Assembly: GCA_022315425.1 (NCBI GenBank)
Contig: JAIUPT010000028.1
Location: 434,001 to 498,000 of the forward strand
Length of the DNA stretch: 64,000 bases
Direction of reading: 5' to 3'
Origin: Pseudevernia furfuracea
Taxonomy: Eukaryota > Ascomycota > Lecanoromycetes > Lecanorales > Parmeliaceae
The position numbers were made by a program, and so were the translations under genes. Positions 1 to 10,699 of this stretch are shown here, one piece after another (the stretch's first letter is position 1; each line of letters opens with the position of its first letter). The notes under the pieces were generated by a model that worked only from the letters and a program-made list of their open reading frames with translations, was not told the DNA's origin and did not search any database.

Positions 1-291
1 CGAATCATAATTGCATATCAACTCCTACAACGTTCCCATGTACTCTTCTGGTTTCTTTGCTCCCCACACTGCTGGTAGCAGCTCTCGAAAAGTGAATTCC
101 GTGCTCAGACCAAAATGTGAACTTTTTCCAAAACCTCACTTTTAAAACTGACCACGCATCTGGAAATAGCTTCAACGACCTACCATCTGATCGGTGTCTT
201 CGTCCTACCATCCCATCATGGGATACGGGTCGTCCGCAGTCAAGAGGAGCAAATCCTACACATGTATGTCGTATCAATGCCGTTATAGAAA
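1..291. other. Left edge, no supportable gene
   Basis: Ordinary-composition DNA upstream of the SET gene. Short frames occur on both strands but none shows a recognisable family or a splice pattern I can defend. It may hold the promoter and first exon of the SET gene. Confidence 0.4.
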
Positions 292-650
292 GAAGGTGAC
301 TGACGCTTCCGAAGAAAAATGCAGGCTTCGAGCGCAGCCGGCTTCAAGCGCAAAGACGCCGGAGCAGCCTCCAAACGTGGCTTCGTGGGAGAAGAAAGAT
401 TGCTCGTCACGAGGCGGTATCTTCGTGGAAATGCAACGACTGTTGCAAAGGCAAGTCACACTTTTTTGAAATCGTCGTGGTGGTGGATGGCTCTGACACT
501 TCCGCAGCCCATGCACCGCTTGAGCGCAGCTGCTACTGGGTTCGGAGAGGCCAAAGCAGCCTCCGCCCGCTCTCCCATGAGGAAACGGAGACCGTTCGCC
601 ACGAAGAGGCGGCAGCTTCCTGGAAGCGCTTTTGCTCTCGCACAGGTACG
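292..650 (+). repeat. Degenerate tandem pair of exon-like units
   Basis: Two diverged units offset by about 192 bp, roughly 292-455 and 484-650, align over their whole length. Each begins with a branch-site/acceptor-like string (GACTGACGCTTCCGAAG and CTCTGACACTTCCGCAG), then carries a related body starting around an ATG (319 and 511) and containing GAGCGCAGC and AGCAGCCTCC. Each ends in a donor-like string (AAAGGCAAGT at about 450, a GC-type donor, and CACAGGTACG at 641-650). This looks like a duplicated exon with both splice sites. The second unit can be joined in frame through a 646-696 intron (GTACGT...CATAG) to codons just before the ATG at 709, so both may be 5' exons of the SET gene. 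The duplication is seen directly; exon status is inference. Confidence 0.45.
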
Positions 651-708
651 TTTGTATTGGTGTCGTTGCGGTGATGATTCTGAAAAAATTCCATAGAGAA
701 AACGCCTC

Positions 709-1749
709 ATGATTGCCAAGGCCAACGAGCTCAAAAGGCAGAAAGCAGTTGCCCGGGCAAGACTTGCAAAAGCTGGACATCGGGGCGGATGGGACAAAGC
801 TATCCGGTCAAGTAACGTCACGGCCGACCAAAACCTCGCGCCAACCGGTCACAATGTCGAAGCCTCAGCACTCTACGCCATCAAATCGTCTCCCGGCAAA
901 GGACTTGGAATGTTCACCACCAAAGACATTGCAAAAGGCACACGGATCCTTGCAGAAAATCCCTTCTTCTCTTTGACCGAAGAACCTGTGGTATCTTGGT
1001 CGGATCCATACGCACCAAATTATGTCTCCAAAGCATTCGACCGCCTTCCAGCCAGTGAGAAACGCAAGTACTTGGGTCTAAATTGCCCCGAAAGACCTGG
1101 TTGCAGCCTCATTCTCAGCATATATGAAGCCAATTGCTTCGAGATGGGGTCGGGTACTTGCATTTGCCTGGATGCATTTAGGATCAACCATTCCTGCATA
1201 CCGAATGCCTACTACTCGTGGAATAGCAGCCTCGAACGTATAACTTTGCACGCTGTGATGGACATTGCTGAGGGCGAGGAGATCATGGTTAGCTATTGCT
1301 CCGCATATCACACCCTTGAGGAGCGGAAACGCAAACTCGAACCGTATGTCTTTACTTGCCGTTGTCCTGCTTGCCAAATAGACACCGATTTCGGCATTGG
1401 TAGCCCAGTTCGTCGCCAGCAGATGATAGATCTCAATGAGGAGATTGCAGACTATCAAAATGACCCGCCAGCTGCTCGGGCAGAGTACGGCCACTGCGAT
1501 GAACGATCTGCGATCGGAAGACTTATCAACTTGATCGATGCAGAAGGGCTGATTTATGAGAAATCACTGGCTTATCATGATGCGGCAGAATGTGCTTTGA
1601 AGAGGGGCTTGAGGAAGAAGGCCTTGAGATGGGCGAGCAAGGAGCTCGATGTGGACTTGTGCTGTGTTGGAAGAGACTCACCTTCTTACAGTGAGATGAT
1701 AAAATTCTTCCTGAAAGTATACTTCGGAGCAGAGGAAGTATCCGACTGA
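709..1749 (+). CDS. SET-domain protein (putative lysine methyltransferase)
   Basis: A 346-residue frame from the ATG at 709 carries a SET domain from about residue 54. The N-terminal SET strand is seen in SSPGKGLGMFTTKDIAKGTR. The AdoMet/pseudoknot core NHSCIPN lies near residues 160-166 and GEEIMVSYC follows near 187-195. A Cys-rich post-SET segment CRCPAC sits near 217-222. The layout resembles fungal SET5/SMYD-like proteins, which transfer methyl groups from S-adenosylmethionine to lysines of histones or other proteins; the substrate cannot be read from sequence. No MYND finger is seen. The frame stays open in phase to 697 just after an acceptor-like CATAG, so the real start may lie upstream, possibly in the duplicated units at 292-650. 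It is convergent with the cyclophilin gene, 193 bp away. Confidence 0.85.
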   Translation: MIAKANELKRQKAVARARLAKAGHRGGWDKAIRSSNVTADQNLAPTGHNVEASALYAIKSSPGKGLGMFTTKDIAKGTRILAENPFFSLTEEPVVSWSDPYAPNYVSKAFDRLPASEKRKYLGLNCPERPGCSLILSIYEANCFEMGSGTCICLDAFRINHSCIPNAYYSWNSSLERITLHAVMDIAEGEEIMVSYCSAYHTLEERKRKLEPYVFTCRCPACQIDTDFGIGSPVRRQQMIDLNEEIADYQNDPPAARAEYGHCDERSAIGRLINLIDAEGLIYEKSLAYHDAAECALKRGLRKKALRWASKELDVDLCCVGRDSPSYSEMIKFFLKVYFGAEEVSD

Positions 1750-1942
1750 CTGTGGTAGTGGCGCTCCGCTTGAGAATTCAGATCCACGCAATGACCACTT
1801 CCGGCACGATTTATGTGTTGATACGCAAAAGGGAACCAGCAACAGGTATAGCAAGTTAGAGTGTACTTCACAACCAGCTAGGGCTTCCAAAAGTCCTAAA
1901 AAGAGGCCTCGATGTCTGGAGAACAATGAGACTTGATACCGT

Positions 1943-2525
1943 TCATCCAGCAACAGGATTCGCATGCATCGTGACCTTCTCGATCCTCAATATCTCCCCC
2001 TGCATCCTCCCCTTCTTATCCACCTCCCTCGCCTCCAATCTTTCCAACGTCGCCAACCCATCATCACCAATCACCCTACCAAACACGGTATTCTTCCCAT
2101 CCAAATGCGGCGCCGGTCCATAGGTGATAAAGAACTGACTGCCGTTCGTACTTGGCCCTTTATTTGCCATAGAGACTATTCCACGGGCATTGTGTCGCAG
2201 GGATGGGCGTATCTCATCTTCAAAATCTGCGCCCCAGATTGAGGTGCTGACTTTTGCGGAGGCGGATGCGGGGGAGCCGGTTTGGACCATGAAGGTTGGG
2301 AGGGAGCGGTGGAAGGGAGAGGCATCGTAAGACCCGGAGGCACAGAGGGCCAAAAAATTCTTAAATGGGCGTTAGTGACATGTGTAAGTTCCTCGAGTGA
2401 CAGTATGACAGGAGCTTCTGTAGGAGGCGCGCCAGGGGAGTACTTACTTCTGCCGTTTTGGGGACGGATTCGCAGAAGATCTCGATTTTGATGTCACCAA
2501 CGGTAGTATGGAGTGTCACAGACAT
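1943..2525 (-). CDS. cyp10: PPIL3-type cyclophilin, peptidyl-prolyl cis-trans isomerase
   Basis: Two exons (2525-2448 and 2359-1943) with an 88-nt intron (GTAAGT donor, CACTAAC branch site, TTTAAG acceptor) give 164 aa. The N-terminus MSVTLHTTVGDIKIEIFCES and the C-terminal ITMHANP-like end (KVTMHANPVAG) are typical of PPIL3/Cyp10, small one-domain cyclophilins associated with the spliceosome. Catalytic-site residues are present: FHR...FMVQTG near residue 60, NGSQFFIT and HLDGKNTVFGRV. Odd point: the loop after MVQTG reads SPASASAKVSTSIWG where the family usually has a glycine-rich DPTGTGKGG-type loop. The gene is divergent from the arrestin-like gene; the two start codons are 536 bp apart. 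The symbol follows the common fungal name for this subfamily. Confidence 0.92.
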
Positions 2526-3061
2526 GGCTGGTGACAAGTAGTTTCGTTGTTCAGCCCATTATGCTTGCTTAAAGAGCTCCGTTGAATTCGGGGAAGAATA
2601 GTCGAAAAATAGTGTCAGTCAGCCCTGCAGGATTCAATGCGGCCTAGAAGCGGCCTTGCCGCTGGGGCACCAGGGTGGAGTTGCCGTGAGCTTGGCTTGT
2701 ACGGGCGGCTCGACAACGCAATCTACAGGTCGGTTCTTGCATGAGAAGGCTCCAAGTTTTCTAAGTAGATCCAGACTTGTCGGACTTGTCTCACCCCTCC
2801 TGCAAGTACCCAAAGCCTGCTTCCCACCTCGATAAAACTTCATACCTACTCACCCTTGCTTCCGGTTTCACTTGGTCTCAGCATTCCCTTGTGTACTTGC
2901 GGATCAACATCCCTGCCGGCAACTTTTCAGCTTGAGTCGCAAGTGGAACAGTTGGGCAAGACCTCGATCCGGACGCAAGGACGGACATAACAATTGATGA
3001 TCCTATCGCGGAGAGACCTCGCAGCATGCTATGGGCGGGTTAAGGCAACATCTAAGCCGTG
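2526..3061. promoter_or_regulatory. Divergent intergenic promoter region
   Basis: This 536-bp stretch separates the start codons of the minus-strand cyclophilin and the plus-strand arrestin-like gene, so both promoters should lie here. I see no TATA box or operator I can defend. A minus-strand frame at 2843-2634 has no recognisable family and is not called. Confidence 0.5.
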
Positions 3062-4413
3062 ATGACAGCCTTCGTCCGCGTCTGTGGCCCGCCAAACAGC
3101 GCATACCTCGTGGGATATCCTGGCATATCGGCAACACTAGTAAGTGAAGAAAAAGTGGAGGATTTCTCCTGAAGCAGCGCGGTGATATCTCGGTCGAGGA
3201 CTATGCTGATATGTAAATATCATAGCCCCGAATAGAAGGGAAGGTTGAGATACGGCCCGACAGAGGATACTCGGCTCCAGTCGCCGTATCGTTAGTGACA
3301 ATATCCCTTCAACGGCGGGAGACCATACATCCCTCCGCAGACTCAGTCACGAAGAAGCATTTAGCAGCGCCGAGGAAGGAGCTGGTAGACATAGTCGGCA
3401 AGGAAATGCTACTATTCCGATGTCCTGCCGGAAAAGAGTCCGAGAACGTCTATTCAATGGATCTACCTTTTGTGCTATTTATCCCATTTGGAAGAGGAGG
3501 AGAAGAGACGGCGCGGAGGGTACCGCCAGCGAGCTTACAATTAGCGAGCAGGACGGCAGAAACATACTACGAGATGGTGGTGATGGTTCAGCAAGGTCAT
3601 ACAGAGCAAAGGAAATACGCCTTCCCAGTCCCAATATCGAGATACGATACCCTCTCCACATTCGGCATGTACAACAGGCCAGAATCCGCCGAAAGAATTA
3701 CAGACCACCTCGTCACATTAGGCATATCACTCCCCAGGTGGTCATACGGTCCCCTGGATCCGGTCAGCGTCTATATTAAATTATCTCCAAACCCCGACTG
3801 GCTGAACAAGGCGAAGAGAGTAACGATTAACAAGATAACGATTGGCATTGACGAAGAAATCATTTACAATCACGAAGGCGACGAACCGCAACGAAAAGTC
3901 AAGACGTTAGCGAAGCAAACCCAAACAGTGGGTGTGAAAATCCCGGAAGCTGGATATTTCACGAACCTTGGATTAGTCTTCCCGGCGAAGGACCTCAGGG
4001 ACAACGACGGGGTCATACCGAGAGGGAAGCAGGCTTTCCCCACGTATTCGGTTAGCGGCTTCACGACAACAGGCAGTCTTTATAAGATCGAGTACTACCT
4101 GACCGTAAAGGTGCGTTACCGTTCGATAACCCATAGATTTCCTCCTGATTTTCGCGCTAATGTTCCCCAGGCGCACATGACCTCCGCAAAAGACATCCTA
4201 CTCCGCCAACCAATCGTCGTCTGTCCGCTCGACCACACGGCCTGCAAAGAAGAAATGGAGGCCATCGAGCAAGCCGCAAAAGATGCCGGAAATATCAAAC
4301 CCGATAATCCCATGCTGCCTGCGCCGACAATAATCCGCGTGAATGATTACAACGCATTACATACGCTAGGCATGACAATGGTTGGGTCGACGAGAAAGCC
4401 GCTGATTGAATAA
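3062..4413 (+). CDS. Arrestin-fold (alpha-arrestin-like) protein
   Basis: Three exons (3062-3139, 3226-4110, 4171-4413) encode 401 aa. Intron 1 is GTAAGT...CATAG with GCTGAT as likely branch site; intron 2 (60 nt) is GTGCGT...CCCCAG with GCTAAT. Exon 1 is short (MTAFVRVCGPPNSAYLVGYP) and joins in phase 0 to PRIEGKVEIRP, which begins the N-terminal arrestin beta-sandwich with VAVSLVTISLQRRET. The C-terminal half has the second sandwich (NKITIGIDEEIIY; GSLYKIEYYLTVK then AHMTSAKDILLRQPIVVCP). Fungal proteins of this family act as adaptors linking membrane cargo to ubiquitin ligases, but no PPxY motif is visible, so that role is only possible. The usual ATG at 3062 is chosen because upstream codons of the main frame continue into a spliced exon rather than to an ATG. 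Confidence 0.85.
4111..4170 (+). other. 60-nt intron of the arrestin-like gene, readable in frame
   Basis: Donor GTGCGT, branch-like GCTAAT and acceptor CCCCAG mark a standard fungal intron. Its length is a multiple of three and it has no in-frame stop, so retention would add 20 residues without breaking the frame. Splicing gives YYLTVKAHMTSAKD, which fits the fold better. Confidence 0.75.
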
Positions 4414-4893
4414 AGCGCTTCACAGCAGCCTAGGTCGAACGCGATGTGGAGGAGAGAGTCTAAGATGGAGCTGCTGCGACGGCTGTATCTGTAATATCAT
4501 TCATCTTCTCCATTTACTGCGCATTACTGGCGTTTGGGAAATTCACGAAGAGACGTTTTTTTTCCCCACGGACGGGTCCTCTGGGTCGGCAAAGCGTTTT
4601 TATCTGTTTTGCTTGGGTGCGCAAGATATCCAACCACATGTAGATGTTTCAGGTTCATTATGATATTCCCAGATATCCAAGCATGCATTTCCACGTCTGT
4701 GTCTTTGTCAGCGGGATGAGATTCAGGAACTGATGAAACGGGAAATCCAATACCTTTGTAAAAACGAAACACTCAGCACATTGGACCTGCTTCCTGCAAT
4801 AACATCCACGTGTGACGCGCGTCGTTCATGCCCCTCCTTTCCCCCCCCTTCCCCACCTCCCTCACTTCCGGAAGCCCTGGGGGCATCAGGCAC
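4414..4893. other. 3' intergenic region, no gene seen
   Basis: Between the arrestin-like stop and the possible minus-strand exon. Frames here are short and unsupported. Pyrimidine-rich on the plus strand from about 4,820. Confidence 0.4.
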
Positions 4894-5094
4894 TCATCCC
4901 TGCACCCGACATTCCCCTCCCCTCTCCTCTCCCACAGCGAGCGTCCCCATCATCCCCATCATTTCCTCCACATCACTCCTCGTGGGCTCCGCCTCGTGGG
5001 CCCGCAGATACGTCTCCGCCACTCGTCTGCATGCCGCGTACTGCCGACTGCGTTCCCCCCATACCTTTTTCGCGTTGCGTAGGTTTGTCAGGAT
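4894..5094 (-). CDS. Possible terminal exon of an unrecognised gene
   Basis: On the minus strand, an open stretch from an acceptor-like AACAAGGTAG (branch-like CTCTGATC just upstream) runs 66 codons to a TGA at 4896-4894. The predicted peptide has an amphipathic, helix-like pattern: LTNLRNAKKVWGERSRQYAA, then CRRVAETYLRAHEAEPTR, then a Met/Glu-rich end DVEEMMGMMGTLAVGEE. This looks more like protein than the overlapping plus-strand frames, which are homopolymer-like. I do not recognise a family and cannot place the upstream exons with confidence. The flanks (4,830-4,930; 5,130-5,300) are strongly biased in purine/pyrimidine content, which inflates spurious frames, so this is a weak call. Confidence 0.3.
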   Translation of the reverse strand: MLTNLRNAKKVWGERSRQYAACRRVAETYLRAHEAEPTRSDVEEMMGMMGTLAVGEERGGECRVQG

Positions 5095-5500
5095 CTACCT
5101 TGTTGATCAGAGTGGAGATCGTATGCAGCGATGGGGGGAAAAAAAGGGGGAGGGGGGAGTGTACGATTTGGGGATTGGATTCAGTTTGTGGGTTGGGCGT
5201 TTGGAGGGGCATTTTGAGGGGAGGTGGGGGGGAGGTTGTGGGGGAGGGGAAAGAAGAGGAGAATTCTGGCTGCCTACCCCTACTTTGGAGAAGCTGGGGG
5301 GGTTCCAGAGATCGATCTCAGTGGTATGTGATTTGGTATCCACACGAAAAGCAGCCGCGGCAAGCGCATGCGGTTGAAGCGTGCCGTATCTGACTAGCCT
5401 CTACAGTAAATACTTTAAGGTCCGCTGGGGGGTTTTCGCGACCCTCCCTGGAAAGTCTTGACAGGGTCACTAGCGTCATATATTTTCTCTTCTGTTGAAA
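5095..5500. other. Purine-skewed edge of the gene island
   Basis: From about 5,130 to 5,300 the plus strand is nearly all G/A with runs such as GGGGGGAAAAAAAGGGGGAG. Composition changes abruptly to the AT-rich block near 5,500. If the exon at 4,894-5,094 is real, its upstream exons could lie here. Confidence 0.4.
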
Positions 5501-5641
5501 CGTCATATTATTCGCATAACTATAGTGCGATAAGATATCGTTATTATAGAATATTTTAATAGTCTTTTCAAGAATAAGAATATACGTATATGAAAATTAT
5601 TAATAGAGTATAGTTTTTTGTTAGACGAGCTTTATTACTTA

Positions 5642-5847
5642 TGTTACAAGCGTATCTCGCATCCCTTGATGACACCTATCTGTGTTAACATTCCTTTGTT
5701 GACACACTATTCCTTTTAGACTTAGCGTGTCTTGACAGATTCACTTAGCTATATATATATGATCTTCTCTCTCAGTACATAGTTGTTCTATATCTAGTTA
5801 TTTTATTTAAAACATCTACATAACATGACTCTATACTAATTCTAATA
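5642..5847 (+). mobile_element. Family A LTR, RIP-degraded
   Basis: About 206 bp starting TGTTACAAGCGTATC, a mutated copy of the family A LTR seen intact at 17,889-18,076 (shared core CTTAGCGTGTCTTG). The end TCTAATA corresponds to the intact CTGACA. The sequence that follows (CAGCAATCGAATTCAAAGAA) matches the 5' internal region of the intact copy, so this is a 5' LTR on the plus strand. Confidence 0.8.
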
Positions 5848-8633
5848 TTATAACTAAATTACCCTCACTTTATTCGTGACAGCAATCGAATTCAAAGAAG
5901 TTAACTAATAGAAGCTTTATCAAAAACTTAATATTAATAAGATATCGTATTTCTAAGTTAGTCTATTATATAGCTAAATCGTTTTCAAGACGAAAAACGA
6001 TCTCGTAACAGTCAGAAAATAAAGAATAACTAAAATATTCGTAAGATTAACGAATAAGAAAGAAACTATCAAAATCAATCATCACAAATTTTTTTTCAAT
6101 CACATATTCAAATCGAGTTTTAAACATCTTACTTTAAGAATAAAACGTTTTAATATAAGAGATCTAAACGACGCTCGATTCGATTAATAAACGTCTTCAT
6201 AATATTCTTCGCAAGAAAATCTTTTCTAAGACTAATATTACTTCTCTATTCGCAAATTCTACTCCGTTAAGACTTCACATCTAAATTTATTAATAAATCA
6301 TTTTATTAAAACAATATCTTCATAAAGAACACACTTTAAAGTATTTATATTCTTTATTAGATGTTAAACGATCAGCAAATAAAAAAGTTACATTAGAAAT
6401 AAAGAAAATCGATATCTTATAGCTTTTTGACACTTTTTTCTTTTAATATTAAAACAAAAACAAAAATACTTCGATTCTCTTTAACATCTTCTATTCGACT
6501 ATTATCTTACTTTTCGAAGTAACTTAAGCACTCTCTTCTTCTTTTCTTTTCTCTTTAAAAAAATCATTTAATATATCAAAAAGTACGAATATAAAAGATA
6601 TATTTAAGATAATAAAGAAGCAAGCAAAGAATAAACGTTATTCGATCGTATCAAAAAATAACGTCACTAATATAAAGAACGTCTAAAAGATTTTTAACGT
6701 TACTTAATTATAACAGTGATCTCAAAAGCGATCAAACGATATTATAAAAATATTAATAAATCTTCGTTATAAACGAGATCAGTGTCTTTATATAGATATT
6801 CATTACGACACGTTAAATAAAGAGAAGTCTCGCGTCGAGAAAAAGAAAAATCAATTATATAAAAAAGTCGATCGTCTTCAGATCAAACTCTTCGAATCTT
6901 ACGATATTATTCGTATATATAAAAAGAAGTATCTAAATACAGAATATATATAATTTAATTCGAACGAGTTTATCGAGTAGACTCGATCTGATTAGATCTT
7001 TCTTATTCTCGTCTCTATCGAAGTTTCTTCTGCAATTAATAAGATAAAGAAATTCACTTATATATCGAACTTAACAATGTTTATAGACGATATAAACTCT
7101 ACTTAACAGATCTAATCGAACATTATTTTAAATAAACTTATAGTTAACGAAGATCATTATTTAATTAAGCGATCTAAGATTATCTATATAGTCAATCGTA
7201 TTAAAGACGATACTTAAAAAATACTTATTATTCGTCGTCAACTTAACTTCTTTAATTTATATATAACAGTTCAAAACCTTATAAATAACATCGCGAAGTT
7301 CTATTAGAACATCGATCGTCGCGTAAACGTTATACGAGAATATAACTCTTTAACTTAAGCATCGAAGCTATCTTTTCGCGATTTCTTTATAAAATTCAAG
7401 CGATTAAATAAAGAGCTAACTATTAATAAGAATATTCTAATAAATAATCTCGCGAAGAAATTAAATATCAAACTTAATATTAAATTTATCGATGTTAATA
7501 ATCTTAATATAAACTTTAACACACTTCTCTCAATAAGAAATTATTCAATTAAAACGAATAATACTCTGCGATCTTAGAAACTCGATAAATAAAAAGAACA
7601 CGTCAAATAGACTTTAATTTAAAAGAAGATCTATACATATCGCTTTAATCGTCTTTCACTTATTTATATAATCTTAATAAGACGTATTACTCTCGTTGTT
7701 ACATCGACTATATCAATTGTCTTTGTTAACAAAACAACTTTCTTATTCGCGATCAAGATCAAGAAAGAGTATATATGCTTTTAATATAAACGTTTAGATC
7801 ATTAAAAGAAGAACTACTTAAATAAGTAAATTCAAATCGAAAAAAAGATAGCGTTGAACGCTAGACTGCATATTATTAAGACTTATAACGTTAACGAATA
7901 TATAAATAACGAAGAGAAGTATTATTATGCTGAGTCTAACGACTCTTTCGATTCGAAAAACGTTTAGTCTCTTTTAGAGACACGAAAAGAGATAACGACG
8001 AAATGTGTCTAATGAATATTCTTAACGATTTATTAATACGTCGTTTATTTCGAATAATCGTTACACTATTTGATTAAGATAAAAAGTGCGTTCTTAAAGA
8101 TATTCTAATTGATAGCGACTGCATCGAGATTAATATCGTTATTAATAAGTCTCGCGTGACTCAAGTATATAAAGACTTAAAACTCGAGATAGTTTTATTA
8201 TCTGTATTTAAGTCTTTACGAGACTATAACGAGAAACTATTTAAGAAACTCATTATATATTATTTACTTTTTAAATTAAACCTCAATAAATATAGAGAAG
8301 AGACGTGTTTAATATTAATCGCTCTTATATAATATAATATAATATTAAGTAAATCATAAATAAACAAGTATAGAGTCTTATTAAGTATAATAAAGAATAA
8401 GATTCTATTCGTATTCGAACGTTATAAGCACGATAAGAATCAAACGTTATTATTAGAGAATTTGTCTTTCTTGTCTAAATCAACTTCATTAAGTTCGTCA
8501 AAGACATCTTATACTATTCTTAAGCGACTTTCAACTTCGATATATGAAGATAAGAATTACGAGATCGTCTTCGAGTTCTTATTCTTCTCTAAGTAATCTT
8601 TTAAATTACGAAGAACTTTTAATTTAAGAATTA
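5848..8633 (+). pseudogene. Gag-protease relic of an autonomous family A gypsy element
   Basis: Starts with the leader found after the family A LTR and runs on the plus strand as broken gag frames. From about 8,100 a retroviral-type aspartic protease relic is readable: LIDSDCIEINIVI resembles the family's LVDSGCTG...VI active-site segment, with the Gly next to the catalytic Asp changed to Asp, followed by KDLKLEIVLLSVFKSLRDY. The frame is cut at 8,634 by the LTR of element G; no reverse transcriptase follows. Assignment to gag/protease is by pattern only. Confidence 0.6.
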
Positions 8634-8908
8634 TGTTAGACTGACTTATTAGTATATATAAAAGTATAAGATAGGGCTGAGCTAAAATTGTGTAGCAATG
8701 TGAACTTAGCGAAGATATATATATTGCGTATAGTATATCTAATAGTAAGACTAATTCTTAAGGAAGGAAAATAAGAAACTTCGAGACATGGCCCTCTTAA
8801 GCTTCTCACGTCAAGAATCCGCTTGACATGCGTATATCAAGCGATTCGATTACGCTCGATAATCTTCGAGCTTATACGATAGCTATTCTCTTGATCTCGC
8901 TGTTAACA
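8634..8908 (-). mobile_element. LTR of element G (family E)
   Basis: On the plus strand it runs TGTTAGACTGAC...CTCGCTGTTAACA. Other copies are at 16,622-16,836, 21,349-21,615 and 28,030-28,290. At 8,649-8,687 it contains a stretch nearly identical to the Helitron 5' terminus of this window (TTAGTATATATAAAAG... GATAGGGCTGAGCTAAAA). Confidence 0.8.
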
Positions 8909-9364
8909 TGATCTTCTCTCTTTAAGAATTCGTTCTCGAATTCATTGCTTTAAATAGACTTATTAAAATTCTTTAAACCTCAGAGAGAATATAAGAAAAA
9001 GAGTTCTTTCAGATTAGCTTCGCGCTGATATTATAAATCTCAATTTGAAATGCGTAGATTATAATATCTCTACGTCTTACGCATAAGAATAAAAATGTTC
9101 GTATAATCGTAGACGACGTGAAGTTTGTCGACATTAATATTTTTTATTGTTTGAGTCGTGAGTCGCGTGATCGCGTCGTCGTCGTCATAGATGCGCGACG
9201 TGAATAATTACTATACGCTAGCCGTAAGTTGTGTATAAGTTTGTTTTTTTAAACTTTTTGTTTCTCACAAAACACACTTTTCTCTATTCTAATTCACAGC
9301 TATTAAACGTAGACATCACACTTCTTATATATATATTAAACATTATCGTATTATCTGTTTGATT

Positions 9365-10408
9365 ATGATAGCTTAGATCTTTTCGACGATTAATCTCTCG
9401 ATCTACGTTCTCTTTCGTTTCGCGATAAGTTGAATTAATCGTAATTTCGCGTGCGTTTCTAACACGTTTATAACTCTATTCTTATAATATTATTAATCGA
9501 TTCTTCGTGCGAATGAAGACGTTAATTAAGAACTTTTATTATCGTTATCTTCGAACGACGAATTAATATATCTCGAATAGCTATGATATTATCTTCGCGA
9601 AGATAAAAAAAATGTTACGAAAGTACGCTTACTACGTCGATCTGCGAATCGATTATAAGTTCGTACGTAAACATATATAGTTCATAATTTAAACATAGCT
9701 AAAGCGTCTGCTGATCTCAATTCAAGATTCTCTCTGCGTGAGAGATTAGATATCTAACGAATAATCTATTACGACGTCGCGTTTATCGCGAGCGCATCAT
9801 TCGTCGCGAATAAGTATATAAGTATTCATAATATGTCAGCAGATCGTTTTTAACTGTCTACGTGAAATTCTTTAATGTTAAGTTATCTCGTTACGAGCGA
9901 GTTTAGAATCGTCTCGAAGAAAAGAAAAAGTCGAACGCATTAATGATTTAGCTAAATCAAGTCAAGTCGCTTCGACGAATTAATACGACTCTAAAGAGCA
10001 TCTACGATGTTCTTCGATTGAGAATATATTTTTCTCACGTTTAATAGACGTTTCGAGCACGTAATAGCTGCGTTAACGATTCGCTAGATAGATCTGTCTC
10101 TCATAAACTCAAAGACGTCTTCGAAGTCTGACGATTCTCTCTCGTCGACGAAGAACGACGTTAATAACGATCTCAATAGTAGTAGTAGTAGTAGCAGCAA
10201 TCGTAATAATCGTAACAATCACAATCACGAAGTTGATGATAATAATAACAATAAGAACGAGATCTTCGTCGACGAGATTAACGTCTTCGAATCGTCTTTT
10301 CTCGACGAAGCCTTCGTCTTTTCTACGTCTTTCGTCGTCTCTCTCTTCGATTCCGTCGTTGTTAGAACTAAAAAGTTAAAGAAATTAAATATAAATATTA
10401 TTATTTAG
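9365..10408 (+). pseudogene. Long unrecognised frame antisense to pol in element G
   Basis: On the plus strand, opposite to gag-pol, one frame (codons starting at positions equal to 2 modulo 3) reads as protein for about 348 codons if stops at TAA/TAG/TGA are treated as RIP-converted Gln/Trp. It starts near an ATG at 9,365. Helix-like segments follow, such as ADLNSRFSLRERLDI, FDELIRL, ASTMFFD and FNRRFEHVIAALTIR. The last 107 codons (10,088-10,408) are fully open: a Ser/Asn/Asp-rich tract including SSSSSSSNRNNRNNHNH, then VDEINVFESSFLDEAFVFST. The mirrored copy at about 27,570-26,600 (minus) keeps an intact N-terminus with a long hydrophobic stretch (MIASIVFSILILLVVSLSFS and onward) and the motif VFESSFLDEA. 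No domain is recognised. It lies between the chromodomain and the LTR. Confidence 0.5.
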
Positions 10409-10699
10409 AAAATTGATGCGAACGAGAAGAAGAAGAAAAACGAGAATAAGAATAATAATAAGAGGAATTAAGTAAACGAAGACGAGATGATATAAGAGAC
10501 GAAGTAATCTAATCTTACGTTGACATCTTTGATACGTCTAATTTTCGAATTAGATATAATAGATATACTCTACGCTGCTTATAAATTACATTTTTTTAAT
10601 TCTCTTTAATCTTTAAATATCTTTTTTTATTACGATATCTTCGAGCAATTTTAAAATCGTTATTCTTCGAGATATTATCTTTTATATATCTATCGTGCT

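Noticed and set aside
283..780. Minus-strand frame of 165 codons
   Set aside because: It is antisense to the duplicated exon units and the SET gene start; no family resemblance.
4733..5377. Plus-strand frame of 214 codons with Pro/Ser-rich start and Gly-rich end
   Set aside because: Composition follows the C-rich then G-rich strand asymmetry; no domain, and the overlapping frames on both strands are equally long. The minus-strand exon is the better candidate.
10176..10230. Triplet runs (GTA/AAT-type) that look like a microsatellite or a short CRISPR-like array
   Set aside because: They encode the Ser/Asn-rich tract of the antisense frame; no spacer-repeat structure, and the organism is a fungus.
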